Shown piece by piece: positions 13,101 through 24,526 of a stretch of DNA of 64,000 nt. Numbering within the stretch: position 1 is the stretch's first letter; each line of letters begins with the position of its first letter. The stretch is from Parapristionchus giblindavisi (Eukaryota; Nematoda; Chromadorea; Rhabditida; Diplogasteridae): positions 62,001 through 126,000 of the forward strand of contig CALSFV010000087.1 of NCBI GenBank assembly GCA_943737045.1. Direction: 5' to 3'. Under the pieces are notes generated by a model, which ran no database searches, was not told the origin of the DNA, and saw only the letters and a program-made list of their open reading frames with translations. Made by a program: the position numbers and the translations under genes.

Positions 13101-13433
13101 GAAAGGAAGAAAGATACCAGAGATACAATGAACTCGAGAGATTTTGATGAACGAGGAACAGTAATTGAGGAAAGTTTTTGTATGTGCACAAATGTGTCTT
13201 TTTATTACAATTGCGTCTAGTAAACACAATAAGTATTGAATGAAGATGAGTTGTGTATAGACTCGTACTTATCACGAATGGAAAACCTTCTAATTGTTCC
13301 ATTGGACTTTTATAATGTTTACGATCTTTCATATGTAAACAGAACAGTGTCGATGTTCCTCGTATGATACAAAGGTCAATCTCACCTCTTCCTCTTCCTC
13401 TCGTTCTAATCCCCTTCTCCCTCTCCCCCCGCT

Positions 13434-13611
13434 AGTTCTCAAGTGGAAACCCCAGATTGTTAATGGGGATACGATGCTACCGTAACCATCGATCAATAAT
13501 GATTGACTATCGTAGCCATTTGCAGTAATTTTATGCACCATGAGGGTTTTCCACTTGGGACCCAACACACTCCAAAATTTACGCCGACGCGTGCGTAGCG
13601 AAATGTAACGC
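13434..13611. repeat. Diverged copy of the 24.0 kb MITE
   Basis: It shares a long stretch with the element at 24046-24321: TCTCAAGT...AAACC at the left, CTACCGTAACC and CATCGAT in the middle, then GGTTTTCCACTT and CACACTCCAAAAT and finally AAATGTAAC at the right. The outer left half is missing. Many substitutions show it is an older copy. Confidence 0.65.
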
Positions 13612-13680
13612 ACCTTTACTTTTTTCAGCCAATCAAACCTGCGATGTAGAGTGAGAAGAGTCGTTGCCATGTTTACTCGG

Positions 13681-13905
13681 TGATCCTTGTCGTAGCCGGT
13701 AAGATCATGGGGTACACATGTTCCCAGTTTTCACTTCTTTCCGAGAGTGTGATGGCCACATACCACAGTTCGGTCGCTGACCCCAAGTGCCATCGCAAGA
13801 TCACTGGTATCGAGATACGGATCAGCCTCTAGTTCTTGATCAATCCATCTCCATAGGGCAATGTGACCGGTCTTAATCTTCTTGAATTTGACTAAACACT
13901 TTTTG
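13681..13905 (-). pseudogene. Mariner transposase remnant (helix-turn-helix region)
   Basis: The minus strand reads LDTSDLAMALGVSDRTV, then a short gap and an in-frame stop, then KLGTCVPHDLT. This is the mariner pattern of an HTH followed by the KLGxWVPHELT motif. Only the N-terminal DNA-binding part remains, and the catalytic domain is gone. It is interrupted by a TGA and abuts the MITE copy on its downstream side, so it is a dead fragment. Confidence 0.7.
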
Positions 13906-14125
13906 GAAACAGATTAAGTATTCTCTAATTGTTCGGCTCTTTACTTTATTCACTGATTATAAATATTTACAAAAATATCGCATTAATTGCAGTTTATTAG
14001 AGGAATGGTTCTATTTTTAATTACAATAAAAACATATTGAAAAATAGTACACTGTACTGAGCATAATAACATATCGTTGCACAATATTAATTAATAAATT
14101 AATATTTATATCGTCATCATAGTCT

Positions 14126-16411
14126 CTACTTTCCGTAAGCATCAGCACCACCTCCAGCAGTTTCTCCTCCTTTAGATCCGGTTCCTGCGGCTCCAGCTCC
14201 TCCAGACGCAGCCCCTTCAGCACTAGCTCCGGTAGTTCCTCCAGTTCCACCAGCTCCAGATCCTGTGCTATATCCACTAGCTTCAACTCCTATGGCGCCC
14301 CCTTTCGTTGCTCCAGCTCCTGTAGCTCCTCCGGCACCACCACCACCAACTTCGCCTCCTTTTGATCCAGCTTCTGGCACTGGAGCCGGAGAAGCACTCT
14401 TTGTGCCAGCCCCAACGTATCCGCCTCCACTTGATGCACTACCACCAGAAGCTTCTCCCCCTTTTGATCCACTTCCTGAAGCACCAGCTCCTCCGGTTCC
14501 TGTAGTCTCTTCTCCTTTTGACGTTGCTCCTGTGGCTCCACTACCACCTCCAGTCCCTCCAGCCCCTGTGGATGCTGCTCCAGTTGCAGCCATGTTGCCA
14601 GAAGCCCCTTTAGGACCAGACTCCCCTCCGGCAGTTCCTTCTCCAGCTTTCATAGTTCCAGCTCCTCCGGCTGCAGCTCCTGCCGCAGAAGCTCCTGAAG
14701 TTGCTTCTCCTTTTGATCCAGCTACATCCGCTGCTCCTGCTGCATCACCTCCTGTGGCTCCGCTTCCTGCAGTTCCAGAATCGCCTACTGCAGCCTCATG
14801 TCCTGCCGATTCAGCTCCTGTTGCCCCTGCTCCAGTAGCTTCTTCTCCTTTTGAGGCAGCTCCTCCGGCTCCAGCTACGAAAGCTTCTCCTCCTTTAGAT
14901 CCAGCCCCGGCAGCACCGGTTCCTGCTGTTCCTGCTTCCTTTGACATCCCAGCTTCTTTGGTACCAGCTCCCGATGCTCCAGCACCCTCAGATTCCCCTA
15001 TAGCTGCAGATCCAGATGCTCCAGTTCTGGGAGGACAGGGGCAGTAAGCTCCATCATGTCCTGGCATTCCATCGGCACCCTTTTCTCCAGGTGCTCCCAT
15101 TGGTCCAGGACTTCCATCCTTTCCGGGTGATCCGGGAGGCCCTGCTGGTCCGGCAGCACCAGGTCCACTGCCTTTTCCGGGAGCTCCAGCTGGTCCAGCT
15201 GGTCCTGCGGGTCCTGGAGGTCCAGCGGGTCCAGGTTGAGCCATGGTTTTGGTTCCGGGTTTTCCAGCTGGTCCTGCTGCTCCAGCATCTCCAGGCTTGC
15301 CATCTGGTCCAGCATCTCCGGCAGCTCCAGGAGGTCCTGGCATTCCCATTCCAGCTGCCATGCCTGGTGATCCAGGTGCTCCAGCCATACCTCCTGGACC
15401 GGGAGGTCCGTCAGCTCCAGCGGGACCGGGAGGTCCTGGCGGGCACTTGACACAAGCTCCTCCGGTCATCTGTTTAGCCATCATAGCCATAGCAGTCATG
15501 CCTTCTTTTCCGGCCTTTCCGGCTTCGCCATCCTCTGAAAATAATTAATTCAGTAGAGTATTCGTCAATTATAGCAGGAGTAATGGACGACATTTTTGAT
15601 TTCATAAACAAAAAGTATCAATCGGCTGTTTTATTGAAGTGCCTTGTATTGACCATACTTCCTCTATCTCCTGGAGATCCAGGTGGTCCGGGTGGTCCAG
15701 GAGGGCAGTTCTTCGATGCCGCTGCACACACTAGAACAGAAGCTTTCAATTATCTTACAAACAAAGTTGTTAATTAGTAGAAGAGCGAAACTTACTGCAT
15801 GTTCCTCCGGCCCCACCTCCGGATTTTCCGTGTGTAGCAGCCCCAGACCCGGCTCCAGATCCACTTGCAGCTCCTTCTGAAGTATTTCCTCCTGTTCCTC
15901 CTCCTCCTGCAGCCATATCCCCTCCTGTATCGTATGCCTGTCGGGCGTATCGAGTGATGACTTCGTTTCTTCGAGATGATCCAGCAGGATCATCGATGAC
16001 AATCTTCTCCCATGCATCGTCTGCTAGGGCCTGCAATTATTTAAAAATTTGTGACAATCTATTTAGATAAATAAAATTTATTTAAATGGATAATTGGATT
16101 AATGGATTAACAGATCATAGAAAATGTAAACTATAATATTCCTTTCACAGAGTAAAACCATTGTTGTTTTTCATCGTGAATTCAATGAAAGTGGATAAAA
16201 AGCAAAGAGTAAACTTTTCTTCTTGAAAACTTAATATTATGAAATGAAAGAATACATTGAAATGATTGAGATCGGAAAGGATATCATCACGGAATGTGTT
16301 GATCTCATTCATGAGAGAAGAGACGATGAAGATTGAACAGGTGATCCCTATGGCTAACAGTGATGACGCTCCGACAATCATTTGAGAGAAGACTTTCATT
16401 GCTGTGAACAT
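14126..16411 (-). CDS. Cuticle collagen with long Gly/Ala/Ser-rich tail
   Basis: Secreted structural protein of the cuticle, four exons. Exon 1 (ATG 16411, or the ATG at 16399) carries the signal-anchor helix ([19 protein letters not shown]) and ends LNHFN. Exon 2 (16032-about 15797) has DDAWEKI and the furin-type homology box RYARQ, then a Gly-rich stretch. Exon 3 (about 15728-15670) starts the Gly-X-Y block with [11 protein letters not shown]. Exon 4 contains an interruption rich in Met, then [13 protein letters not shown] and a Gly-X-Y domain to about 15060, closed by a cysteine pair (YCPCPP). The last 305 or so residues are not collagenous. They are Gly/Ala/Ser/Thr/Glu-rich and punctuated by GSKGGE-type units (SKGGEA, SKGEEA, SKGEET, SKGGEV). 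The stop is at 14126. The N-terminus, cleavage box and cysteine pattern fit nematode cuticle collagens. The tail is unusual and resembles glycine-rich matrix or silk-like proteins. Confidence 0.88.
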
Positions 16412-17097
16412 TTAGCATATGATTACATTTTAGTCTATCGACACTATGGGATAAAACTGAGTTCATCAACAAAACTAGAGCAAAAAATATTAAGGGTCTC
16501 GGTAATACAATTTATATTAACTCTCAAAGGGGCAATGAATTGGAAATGGAACAACATTATAGTTGTGATGAACATCTGAAGGCAGATTTAAAAGAATGAT
16601 TTCAGAGCTTACATGAATGGTTTTATATACCCTGTCATGGTTCTAATTACCAGTTGTTTCAAAGGAAACAGATTAATCGTGTTTGTCTCCGTTTTATCTG
16701 CTTACATCAGTAGTGAAAGTCACCAGGAAGAATCAGGATGGTATATCGGGGTGACGAGATCAGAAAGGAGATAAGGAACAGTGTGGATCGATCCAGTAGT
16801 CAAAACAATGCGAATAAAGAAAGAATGAGGTATCAGAATAGGTGACTACCATCTTCTACATGGGATCTTTTTTTAATTATGAGGTTGGCAAAAACATACA
16901 TATCGCTGAACAAATTAAATTTGCGGAGGTTCATGGTCCAAATCGAATTTGCGAGTGTTCAATTTGCCATGTATTAAATTAATATTATTAATAGATGTAC
17001 AAGAATAAGTATGCATGCACTTTAAAAATAAAAAAATTTTTTGATTAAATAAGTTAACTAACAATATGGTGTATGTATCATTTCAAACCTTGACTAC
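16412..17097. other. Collagen upstream region, no gene recognised
   Basis: It lies between the collagen start and the left end of the large transposon. There is no gene, but it should contain the collagen promoter. An acceptor-like TTCACAG just upstream of the 16399 ATG leaves open an additional 5' exon or a trans-splice site. Confidence 0.4.
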
Positions 17098-17099
17098 TA

Positions 17100-19190
17100 T
17101 CGTACATCGAAAATTCATTGGATCATGAATCGCCAGAAGCACTCTGAGCCACTCTGGTGATTCAACTGTGATTATGGCCGAATGAGGCATTTTCGTGCTC
17201 TCTCTTTCTTTTCATTATTTTTCTTTCACTCTAATCTAGTTAGTCCGCGAGAATCGCATTTTTATATTGTGTTTTAAGCAAAATCATCATGTTTATTTTT
17301 TTAATAAATCGTTCCGATGATATCACAGAACCGGAACCGGGAAATAGGTAGTCCCCAAAAATGATTTTCCTGGCACTTAGCCAAGTCTTGCTCAAGGGTC
17401 ATCATTTTTCTTTCTTAATTTATTATTTGTGTAATTAACGTTCCATTCAATGATATTCCTGGTTTCAGTGCTTCACCAACGACACGGACGGTGTTCTATC
17501 GCGAAGTGACCCTTGCTAGAAGTCTGTGGGAGATTCAAATGTACTGCAAAGTAAGTTATGCCCTTTTTCCATGCCACATTACGGCTCGTTTCTTTTGCAT
17601 TTATGATAAGTTCCCTCTTACCAGGGACGAAGATGACGTCATTCTGCTCCCAGCTGTGTAGCTTCGCGTCAGATAAGTCATGCTTCATTTATTTTTCTGG
17701 TTTAAATGTATGATGATCACACTTGATACTCCATGTACATTCATTTCTTTTTAAATACCCTGAAGCTTTGTGAAGACATTTCAGCACCCCGGATGGTGAA
17801 ACTGCTCACGACGAGGACGAATCGGATGTACTTGGAGGAGAATGAAGAAAGGAATAATCAGGTTTATTCTATCAATATCTCCTTCATAATGTTCATAGGT
17901 CGAAAAGTACGTTACAGACAAGCCTGACTGCATTTTGAGCAGAATATTCACGAAAATAATCTAAAAACCTGACCACATTTGGATTTTGTTGAATGCCTGA
18001 GCGCATTTCAGCCGAGAATTCCTGGAAATAAAAAAAAAACCTGACCTATTTTTAAAAATGTGTAACGTAGCTATTTGATTATGTTTATCATTCTTTGTTC
18101 AGGCGATCGGTATCTGAGCTTGCCGATCTCTTCGTTGTTTTGGAAAGCATAGTTGTGCAGGATCTACATCTCCGTTGACTGAAAACGAGGTGAGAATATT
18201 TAGTTGATATCATTTTAATGTATACTATGCGTTGTTCCTCACTATTTTGACCGTTTTTTCTAGTAAAGCGGAAGGAAATCAAACCCGTAGTTATATACAT
18301 TGGTATTTTGTGTTTACTTTCAGATTCACCGACATTGTGCGGGGGTTCCAGCGTAACCCAATGCTGCGATGTCTGCCGCATCCCAGTTCCACCTTTGTGC
18401 GGCGTCATCAGCGTCTACACTGTGGCTGCATTTCCTTGCTGATGAGCAGGTACGACAAATTATCGATCTTTGAAACTGAAGTCGTTTATTTACGAAAAAA
18501 ATAATTTTTAATGAATTGTTTAGTCAAACTTTAGATGGCTCATGAAATATATAAATTCGTTATCTCTACTGAATTACAATATGTGATGTTGGGCACTATT
18601 AGAATTCAAATTTCATTAATAATTCATTATTATTTTCTTCATTTAGGTGGTCGTTCTGCGAGTTGACGTACTCAACCCACACCTGCTGTCTCATCAGAGA
18701 AGTTTTACTTCACTATTTGTTTTACAAATTATGTTCTAGAACATTTTTCATAATCCAATCAAAGTTTCGTATCCAATTTCTTACTACTCATGGTACTTTG
18801 TGTGTACTTTCAGCTTCTTCGTCGGTGAGACTGTACAGTACGGGGGAGCTACCGTAACCCAGATGTGCGATGACTACCGTATCCCAGAGGTGTGATGACT
18901 ACCGTATCCCTGCGGCAATGCGGTCACGAGGGCCGCATCATCATCGTCTTCAGTAGTGCTGCATCTACAAGGAACTGAGCAGGTACGACAAGTTATCGAT
19001 CTTTGAAGGTGGTGGCGTGTATTTTATAAATTATTGATTAGCAAAACTTTAAAGGACACTCGAAATTTAAATTTTTATCTCAATCGATTTAGTACGTTGT
19101 GTGTACTTTACTTAGTCGGTGAGACTGTCCAGTACGGGGGTGCTACCGTAACCTGCGTGTGCTTGTGTCCGATGTGTATACCGTAGATGT
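17100..19190. repeat. Left terminal inverted repeat of the large transposon
   Basis: About 2.09 kb and inverted relative to the right arm. The inner end is near the GTGAGACTGTCCAGTACGGG string at 19118. The sub-interior part carries several (A)CTACCGTA motifs (about 18850, 18872, 18897, 19142 and 19185). Short open frames in it (17473-17688, 17733-17927, 18663-18857) are mirrored in the right arm and are probably not genes. Confidence 0.88.
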
Positions 19191-19659
19191 GTGAAACAAC
19201 AAATTCAATATTTTATCCTAACATATGGGTGAGATGCATGGATTGCTGTAGAATAGAAATAACTAGAAGAAATAAAGAGATGTGATCGATAACTGCACGA
19301 ATAGAATTATTTAAATGAAATGACTTTATTGACCACGAGATTGTAGAAATCTGTGGAAATATCTATTTAGGGAGTAAACGGAGAAGTTTTCAAATTTCAA
19401 ATTTTGATAAAACCTCGATGTGAAGCATACAAAATGTGTTCTATATATTTAACATGACTTCATCATCATTTTTTATACTTTTAAGAAATTCGGAAAAAAA
19501 TGGAAATATGAAAGAAGAATATTTGTGTGCTGATTTTTTTCAAAAAATGAAAGGGTCTGCTTCACATTGGTGTTTTACAGAATCTGAATAAGTCGAAATA
19601 CTATAATAAACTAATCCTCCAGGATAATTCACTACAAGAAGAGAAACTAACTAACTAAA

Positions 19660-21480
19660 CTAATCGTTTTTCCCTCTCACAGGCTGACCCTTTCTTCTTA
19701 ATACAGCATTCATAGCCGTATGAATGTGCCGTACCCATCTTCTGCATTGCTCCTTCGTTAAATACTTTTTTTCATAATCTCTAATGGCATCTATCAACTC
19801 AGCCTTGTTTTTAGGCTTATATTCAGTCCTTATTTTCATCTTTAGATGTCCAAAGACTAACTCAGCTGGATTCATATCCGGGGATTCTGCAGGCCATCCG
19901 TCAGTCTGAAACAATTGTCATGTATAATAAAATTTTTGAATCACGCGTGAGATTGCATTGATCTTTGATCTTTATCTGTTTGAAATAACCTTGACATTCA
20001 TGATTGCCAGAGTTTCTCTGGTCTCCCTGCTCACATGACAAGGAGCGTTGTCGTGGATGAGATTGCAGTTTCCTCCATACAGTTTTTGTGCTGCAGGTTT
20101 ATAGTAATCTTCGATAATGTCCTACAACAATTGATATGGATACCGTATACAAAGGCATGCTATAGATACCGTAACATAGAGTATGTAACCGTTACGTTAC
20201 CGTAACATGCTTTGTCATACCGTAATCTTTGTGTGAGAATCGAGATACAAAGATGGAGAGTATACTTACACAATACGCATAGCTGTCAAGGCGTTCTTTA
20301 GTGTCCATGATCTTGATACGTGTAGCACCCTGCATGGAGATGGCAAGCCAGATCATTATCTGAAACAAAATCTTTTGAAGTTGATCTTTGATCTTTGAAC
20401 TATCTGTGTAATATTGTTGATTCAGACTGACTCTCATAGGATGTTTCGGTCTACCAAGGATGTGAGCATGTGGATCATCCTTATCAACCCATACATGTAG
20501 ATCACCGGGATTTACGGTAACCGATGCTTCATCAGCAAAGAAGGATTTGTGAAACCCGCAGCGTTCTTCCTTCTTCTTTGTCACGTAAATGATCCTCTTC
20601 AATTGATTCGGAAGACGAACCATGCTTGCATATCTCGCAAGCCTGCGAACAAGATTCAGTTCCTTTCTAACACGTCCAACCATATAAACCGTCACCTAAA
20701 ATAGATGACAAAATACCGTATTATATATAATTCTGAATTGTACCGTCAAAATGAAAAAAGCGAAATATTTCTGACAAATTGTCATAAAAAATATTTTTAT
20801 TTATTATTAGAAATTAGGTTATTTGAGCATCACAGGATTTTATAAGTGCATTGGGCGAACAGGTCACACTAAAAAACATTAAAATATAATGTATAATGAA
20901 GTATGTGAAAAAACTCAAGAAATCACTAATTTCTGTACTTTTCTTTTCATAAATTTTACAAATGATTCACCTTTTTTTCATTTTGACGGTATTATCTCCT
21001 CTTCCTCCATTCTCGTACTTATGGTGCATACACTGTTACCCATATAAAAACGATATCTGTGCATCATAATCTAAGACATAGCGACCGCTTTTTTTACGAT
21101 AAGAACAGTGAATGCACCATTGCTAAACACTTTTATCACTACTAAACTTTTTAGATATTCTATACTGTTATTCATACGAACTCTATCATTCTCACCTCTT
21201 CATCAAACTTCTGCTTCACACTTGAGATTACTCCATTTGTTAAAATCCCCTTGTTCTCCTTGTACAGATCTCTAATGTGATCTTTGATCTCTTGCCACTT
21301 CTTGATGTCCTTGATCTTCTGTGGGTTGTATTTCTTTTCTTTATTGATCGATTTCAAGATTGATGTCACAGTCTTGAAATCGATTTTTCTTGCCCTTGTT
21401 GAAACAATACGAGCGATTGCTCTCTTGCTCTTTCTTTCGTGATGAAGAGCGAATACCCTGTCTTTCCAATGCTTTTCCAT
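19660..21480 (-). CDS. Tc1-type DD34E transposase
   Basis: Cut-and-paste transposase, five exons, no disabling change seen. Exon 1 (21480-21196) is the N-terminal DNA-binding region (MEKHWKDRVFALHHERKSKR), basic, with an HTH-like segment. Exon 2 (from about 20700) has basic residues and the first catalytic Asp in FFADEASVTV. A 75-nt intron joins HPMR to IMIWLAIS. Exon 4 (about 20122-19990) has the second Asp in NLIHDNAPCH. Exon 5 (from about 19908) has WPAESPDMNPAE with the catalytic Glu. Thirty-four residues lie between the second Asp and the Glu, the Tc1 spacing. The C-terminus is basic (RRKGQPVRGKND). It is expected to act in the nucleus on the element's own inverted repeats. The first exon starts 144 bp from the divergent BEN-like gene. 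Introns in the transposase imply expression depends on host splicing. Confidence 0.88.
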
Positions 21481-21624
21481 CTAAAGGAATAAATAGAGAT
21501 TAAATTGAATAATATAGAAATAAGAATGAAATACAGCAATGAAGCATGGACATGAGTTCGACATCTCATTGATTATTTTAATTTTACATCATATTAACAT
21601 ATTTTCGTTAAATATTTTAGATAA
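21481..21624. promoter_or_regulatory. Divergent promoter region of the transposon genes
   Basis: The 144 bp between the transposase ATG (21480, minus) and the BEN-like gene ATG (21625, plus) must contain at least the proximal promoters or trans-splice sites of both. It is AT-rich. ATTTTAG immediately before the plus-strand ATG looks like an acceptor, so an upstream non-coding exon or trans-splicing is possible. Confidence 0.5.
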
Positions 21625-23831
21625 ATGCCATTCGCCCTAGTCAAACTTGTGGTGGGAGGAGATCTCAATGTGGTGAACTTTGATGTAATGAGGGATGAAG
21701 ATGGAAAGGCAGTACAAACATCGTTTGTTAATGGTCAACGTGTCCGTATCCTCGAGGATGGGTCTCACTACTTTGCGCATGTGGTAGAGACCGGAGCAAG
21801 GTCGACGTGTAACAATCGATTGACAGATATACAGAATGGTGGAAGTTCTGATCCTATATTGGGCAGAACTAGACAAGCCAGTGTATGCTATTCTCTTGTA
21901 CAAAAGATCAAAGATCAAATATTCTTTACTTTCGATGAATCAAATTGTATTAGATACCTCCTCGTGATCGTTCCTCCACTCCGTGTCCTACTCCTTCTAT
22001 AGCCAAGCAACGACAAAAGAATGTATGTGCACATATTTACAATCTAAATATAAATGACTACAGTACCCCTTAAAGGGCGCACCCACCCAGGGTGTCACCA
22101 TTTTGTATGCTATCTCTTAATTTTCTGCCAAAAAGTGTTTGAAATGATGCACAGACCGTAGGCTTTAGACTATTTCTCTGCGTAGATCAACGAATACAAT
22201 AACCCTAAAAGATAAATGACTACTATGCACAGGCACAGGCAAGACCTCGAGTCAATCCATCACCATCGATTGCTCCAACTAATTCAGCTATCGATGATAT
22301 GGATCAACGAGGTTACTGTATCAAGTAATAGAAATGATAAATCGATATTGCTTTAGAATTACTGAGAACGGTGCTGAAGTACGTCATGTCTTTGGATAAT
22401 GAATTGAAGTCGGTCAAGTCTGACCTAGCAGCAGTGAAGGCTTCCATGGATACACTTGTAGGAAAGACTACAGCCATCGAAGCCTTTACCGATCAACTTG
22501 CTGGGGAAGAAGCATATTCAAAAGAGGAGGTAGAGTAGTGCGAAAAATGCGTGGTTAAAATGCAAAATCGTTTAGTTCAAGCAAATGGCCGTTGTTGTTA
22601 AAGAGAATAATGAAATGGCTGCGACCATTTGTGCTGGAGTGTCCAATATGATTGAGATAATGCCGAGAAAACTCGGTATGAAATGCTTAATAATCAATAG
22701 TTTCGACCGATACTTTTTAGAATGTCCGTACACTTATCTGACTGAGGCACAAGTTACGGCCATAGACGATTCATCTCCTTCCGCTGAAATATTCGCCTCC
22801 CAACTGGATGGTCAATTATTCACTGAAGAGGAAAGAACAATTCTATTCCATCAAAGAAAGAATCAGGACAAACTCAACTGGCTGGTAGACGTGAGTGTGC
22901 TATTTAAATCATTGTGGCTTGATTTTCTGGCTACCATAAATTTCGGAAACCAAGACTACGAAAAACAGCTTTCAGAAAATTTCGAAAAAAACCAAAATTT
23001 TTATTAAATACAATTTTCGTGTTTTTTTTCTCGATTTAGTGTTATATCGTGGTCCAGAAAATCTAGCCAATAAGGAACATAAAACCAAAACAAGGAATAA
23101 CAAACCAAGAATTCATTTCTCCTCTTACAATTTTTAACTTTTTTAAAGATATTTCACTTGCTGAAACATCTTTATGATATACGATTAATTAAATTTAAAA
23201 ATAAAATAAGAGCTCATAACTAAGAGAGTTTCTCAATTTTTAATGAAAAGTTTAGGAAAAAATTAGTATTACTGTATACAAGCAGAATAAAAATTTCGAT
23301 TGGGTTGTCTCCCGAATACCGTAGTCATTGAATAATTAATTTTTTTCAAAACAAAAAGGAAAACGGATAATGTAATAGCATAATAGATCATCGCTAGACG
23401 AAGAGCATTCTCGACCGGAAGAGCCGCCGCCAGTCTTCGCAGCACTGTAAAGAAACGACTCAATCAGGATTGTCGTCGTCTAAGAGATGCACTTGGATTG
23501 GTTTGATTTTAAATTTAAATTTATTGTTTTAAAATATTGTTATCAGCCTCCACCATTGAGTGAAAGAGATCAGAAGAAGCAGGTACAGCTGGAGAGAAAG
23601 GAAAGATCCAGGAGAGCAGCTGCCTATGGAGAACCAATCTTCAAGAGAAGACCACCGGTGACCGAGTACGAGAGCGAGGAAGAGGGAGAGCCCGGAAGGG
23701 AGGAAGAGGTAGAGTATGAGGGAGAGGGAGGAAGAGGAGGAGAGGAAGAGGGAGAACTGTATGGCCAGTGGGGTGAAGATGATCTGGACAGAGCGATTGA
23801 TCTTCTCATGGACAGTGATCATGATGAGTAA
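21625..23831 (+). CDS. Transposon-borne protein with probable BEN domain
   Basis: Eight exons with consistent phases. Exon 1 (MPFALVKLVVGGDLNVVNFD) encodes a small N-terminal domain of about 60 residues and a Ser/Thr-rich linker. Exons 2-3 are proline/serine-rich. Exon 4 (from about 22357) is a likely coiled coil (LDNELKSVKSDLAAVKASMD). Exon 5 is short. Exon 6 (about 22722-22890) has FASQLDGQLFTEEERTI and LNWLVD, and exon 7 (about 23387-23500) has STVKKRLNQDCRRLRDALGL. Together they match the BEN-domain pattern LFxxEE...L...(I)NxxCRRLR. Exon 8 is basic, then strongly acidic (EYESEEEGEP...), ending DSDHDE. BEN domains are DNA- or protein-binding modules of chromatin regulators. Here a role in binding the element's ends or controlling its expression is inference. 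The N-terminal domain is not identified. Confidence 0.72.
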
Positions 23832-24045
23832 TCTAATAACTCCGCTCATAATTCATAAAACAATACATTATTATTCATAGATTAGTTATCAAAGTTTGTT
23901 TACTAAATCAAAAATGAAATATTTAATCGATAGAGCGTGAGATTAATCATCATTATCATTAGCCATATTTCATGTGAATTTTTCTTTAATTAATCGTTTA
24001 TTATGGTATATAATGTTACGACTATTACTATTTAATGTTATGGGT

Positions 24046-24321
24046 CGTTACAATTACCTTACGAGGCTACCCCGTCATGTAAACAAACGTTATATTTCGC
24101 TATGTATACGTCTTTATGTGTGCCTTGGGTCTCAAGTAAAAACCATGAGTGTCGATAGGGATACTGTAAAAGGCTACGATAATCATCGATTAATATTGAT
24201 TGTCTACCGTAACCTTTAACAGTATTTTCATAGACATCAAGGTTTTCCACTTAAGACTATACACACTCCAAAATATACGTTCGTTTACGTGACGGCCTAG
24301 TCGCATACGGTAAATGTAACA
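24046..24321. mobile_element. MITE (about 276 bp) nested in the large transposon
   Basis: The outer inverted ends are GTTACA(A/T)TTACC...CGTCA(T/C)GTAAAC. An inner inverted pair is TCTCAAGT...AAACC and GGTTTTCCACTTAAGA. It contains CTACCGTAACC, the motif also found in the host element's arms. It has no coding capacity. An older relative is at 13434-13611. Confidence 0.7.
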
Positions 24322-24526
24322 AATACTCTTTTTGCCTAGATCGATAGCTACCATCACTCCATAAAACTTTTTATGTTTGTTTGTTTTTTTGTTTTTTTTT
24401 TTTTTTTTTTTTTAATTATATCATTGTTGCACAGCTTACCGTTTTTGTTAAAGGCTTGTGAGAACTGTCGTTTCTAGATCACATATACTCAACCGAATAC
24501 GGTAGTCACACGAAGCAAGCACACGT

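Noticed and set aside
12263..13332. Several minus-strand frames rich in Ser, Leu and Phe
   Set aside because: They lie opposite a purine-rich low-complexity tract, which removes stop codons by composition.
14265..15047. A 260-codon proline/alanine-rich plus-strand open frame
   Set aside because: It is the complement of the Gly/Ala-rich collagen tail, which has a stop-free complement because of its composition. There is no start context or splice partner.
17473..17688. 71-codon frame identical at 17473-17688 and 27075-27290
   Set aside because: Mirrored terminal repeat sequence; identity reflects DNA identity and not selection on a protein.
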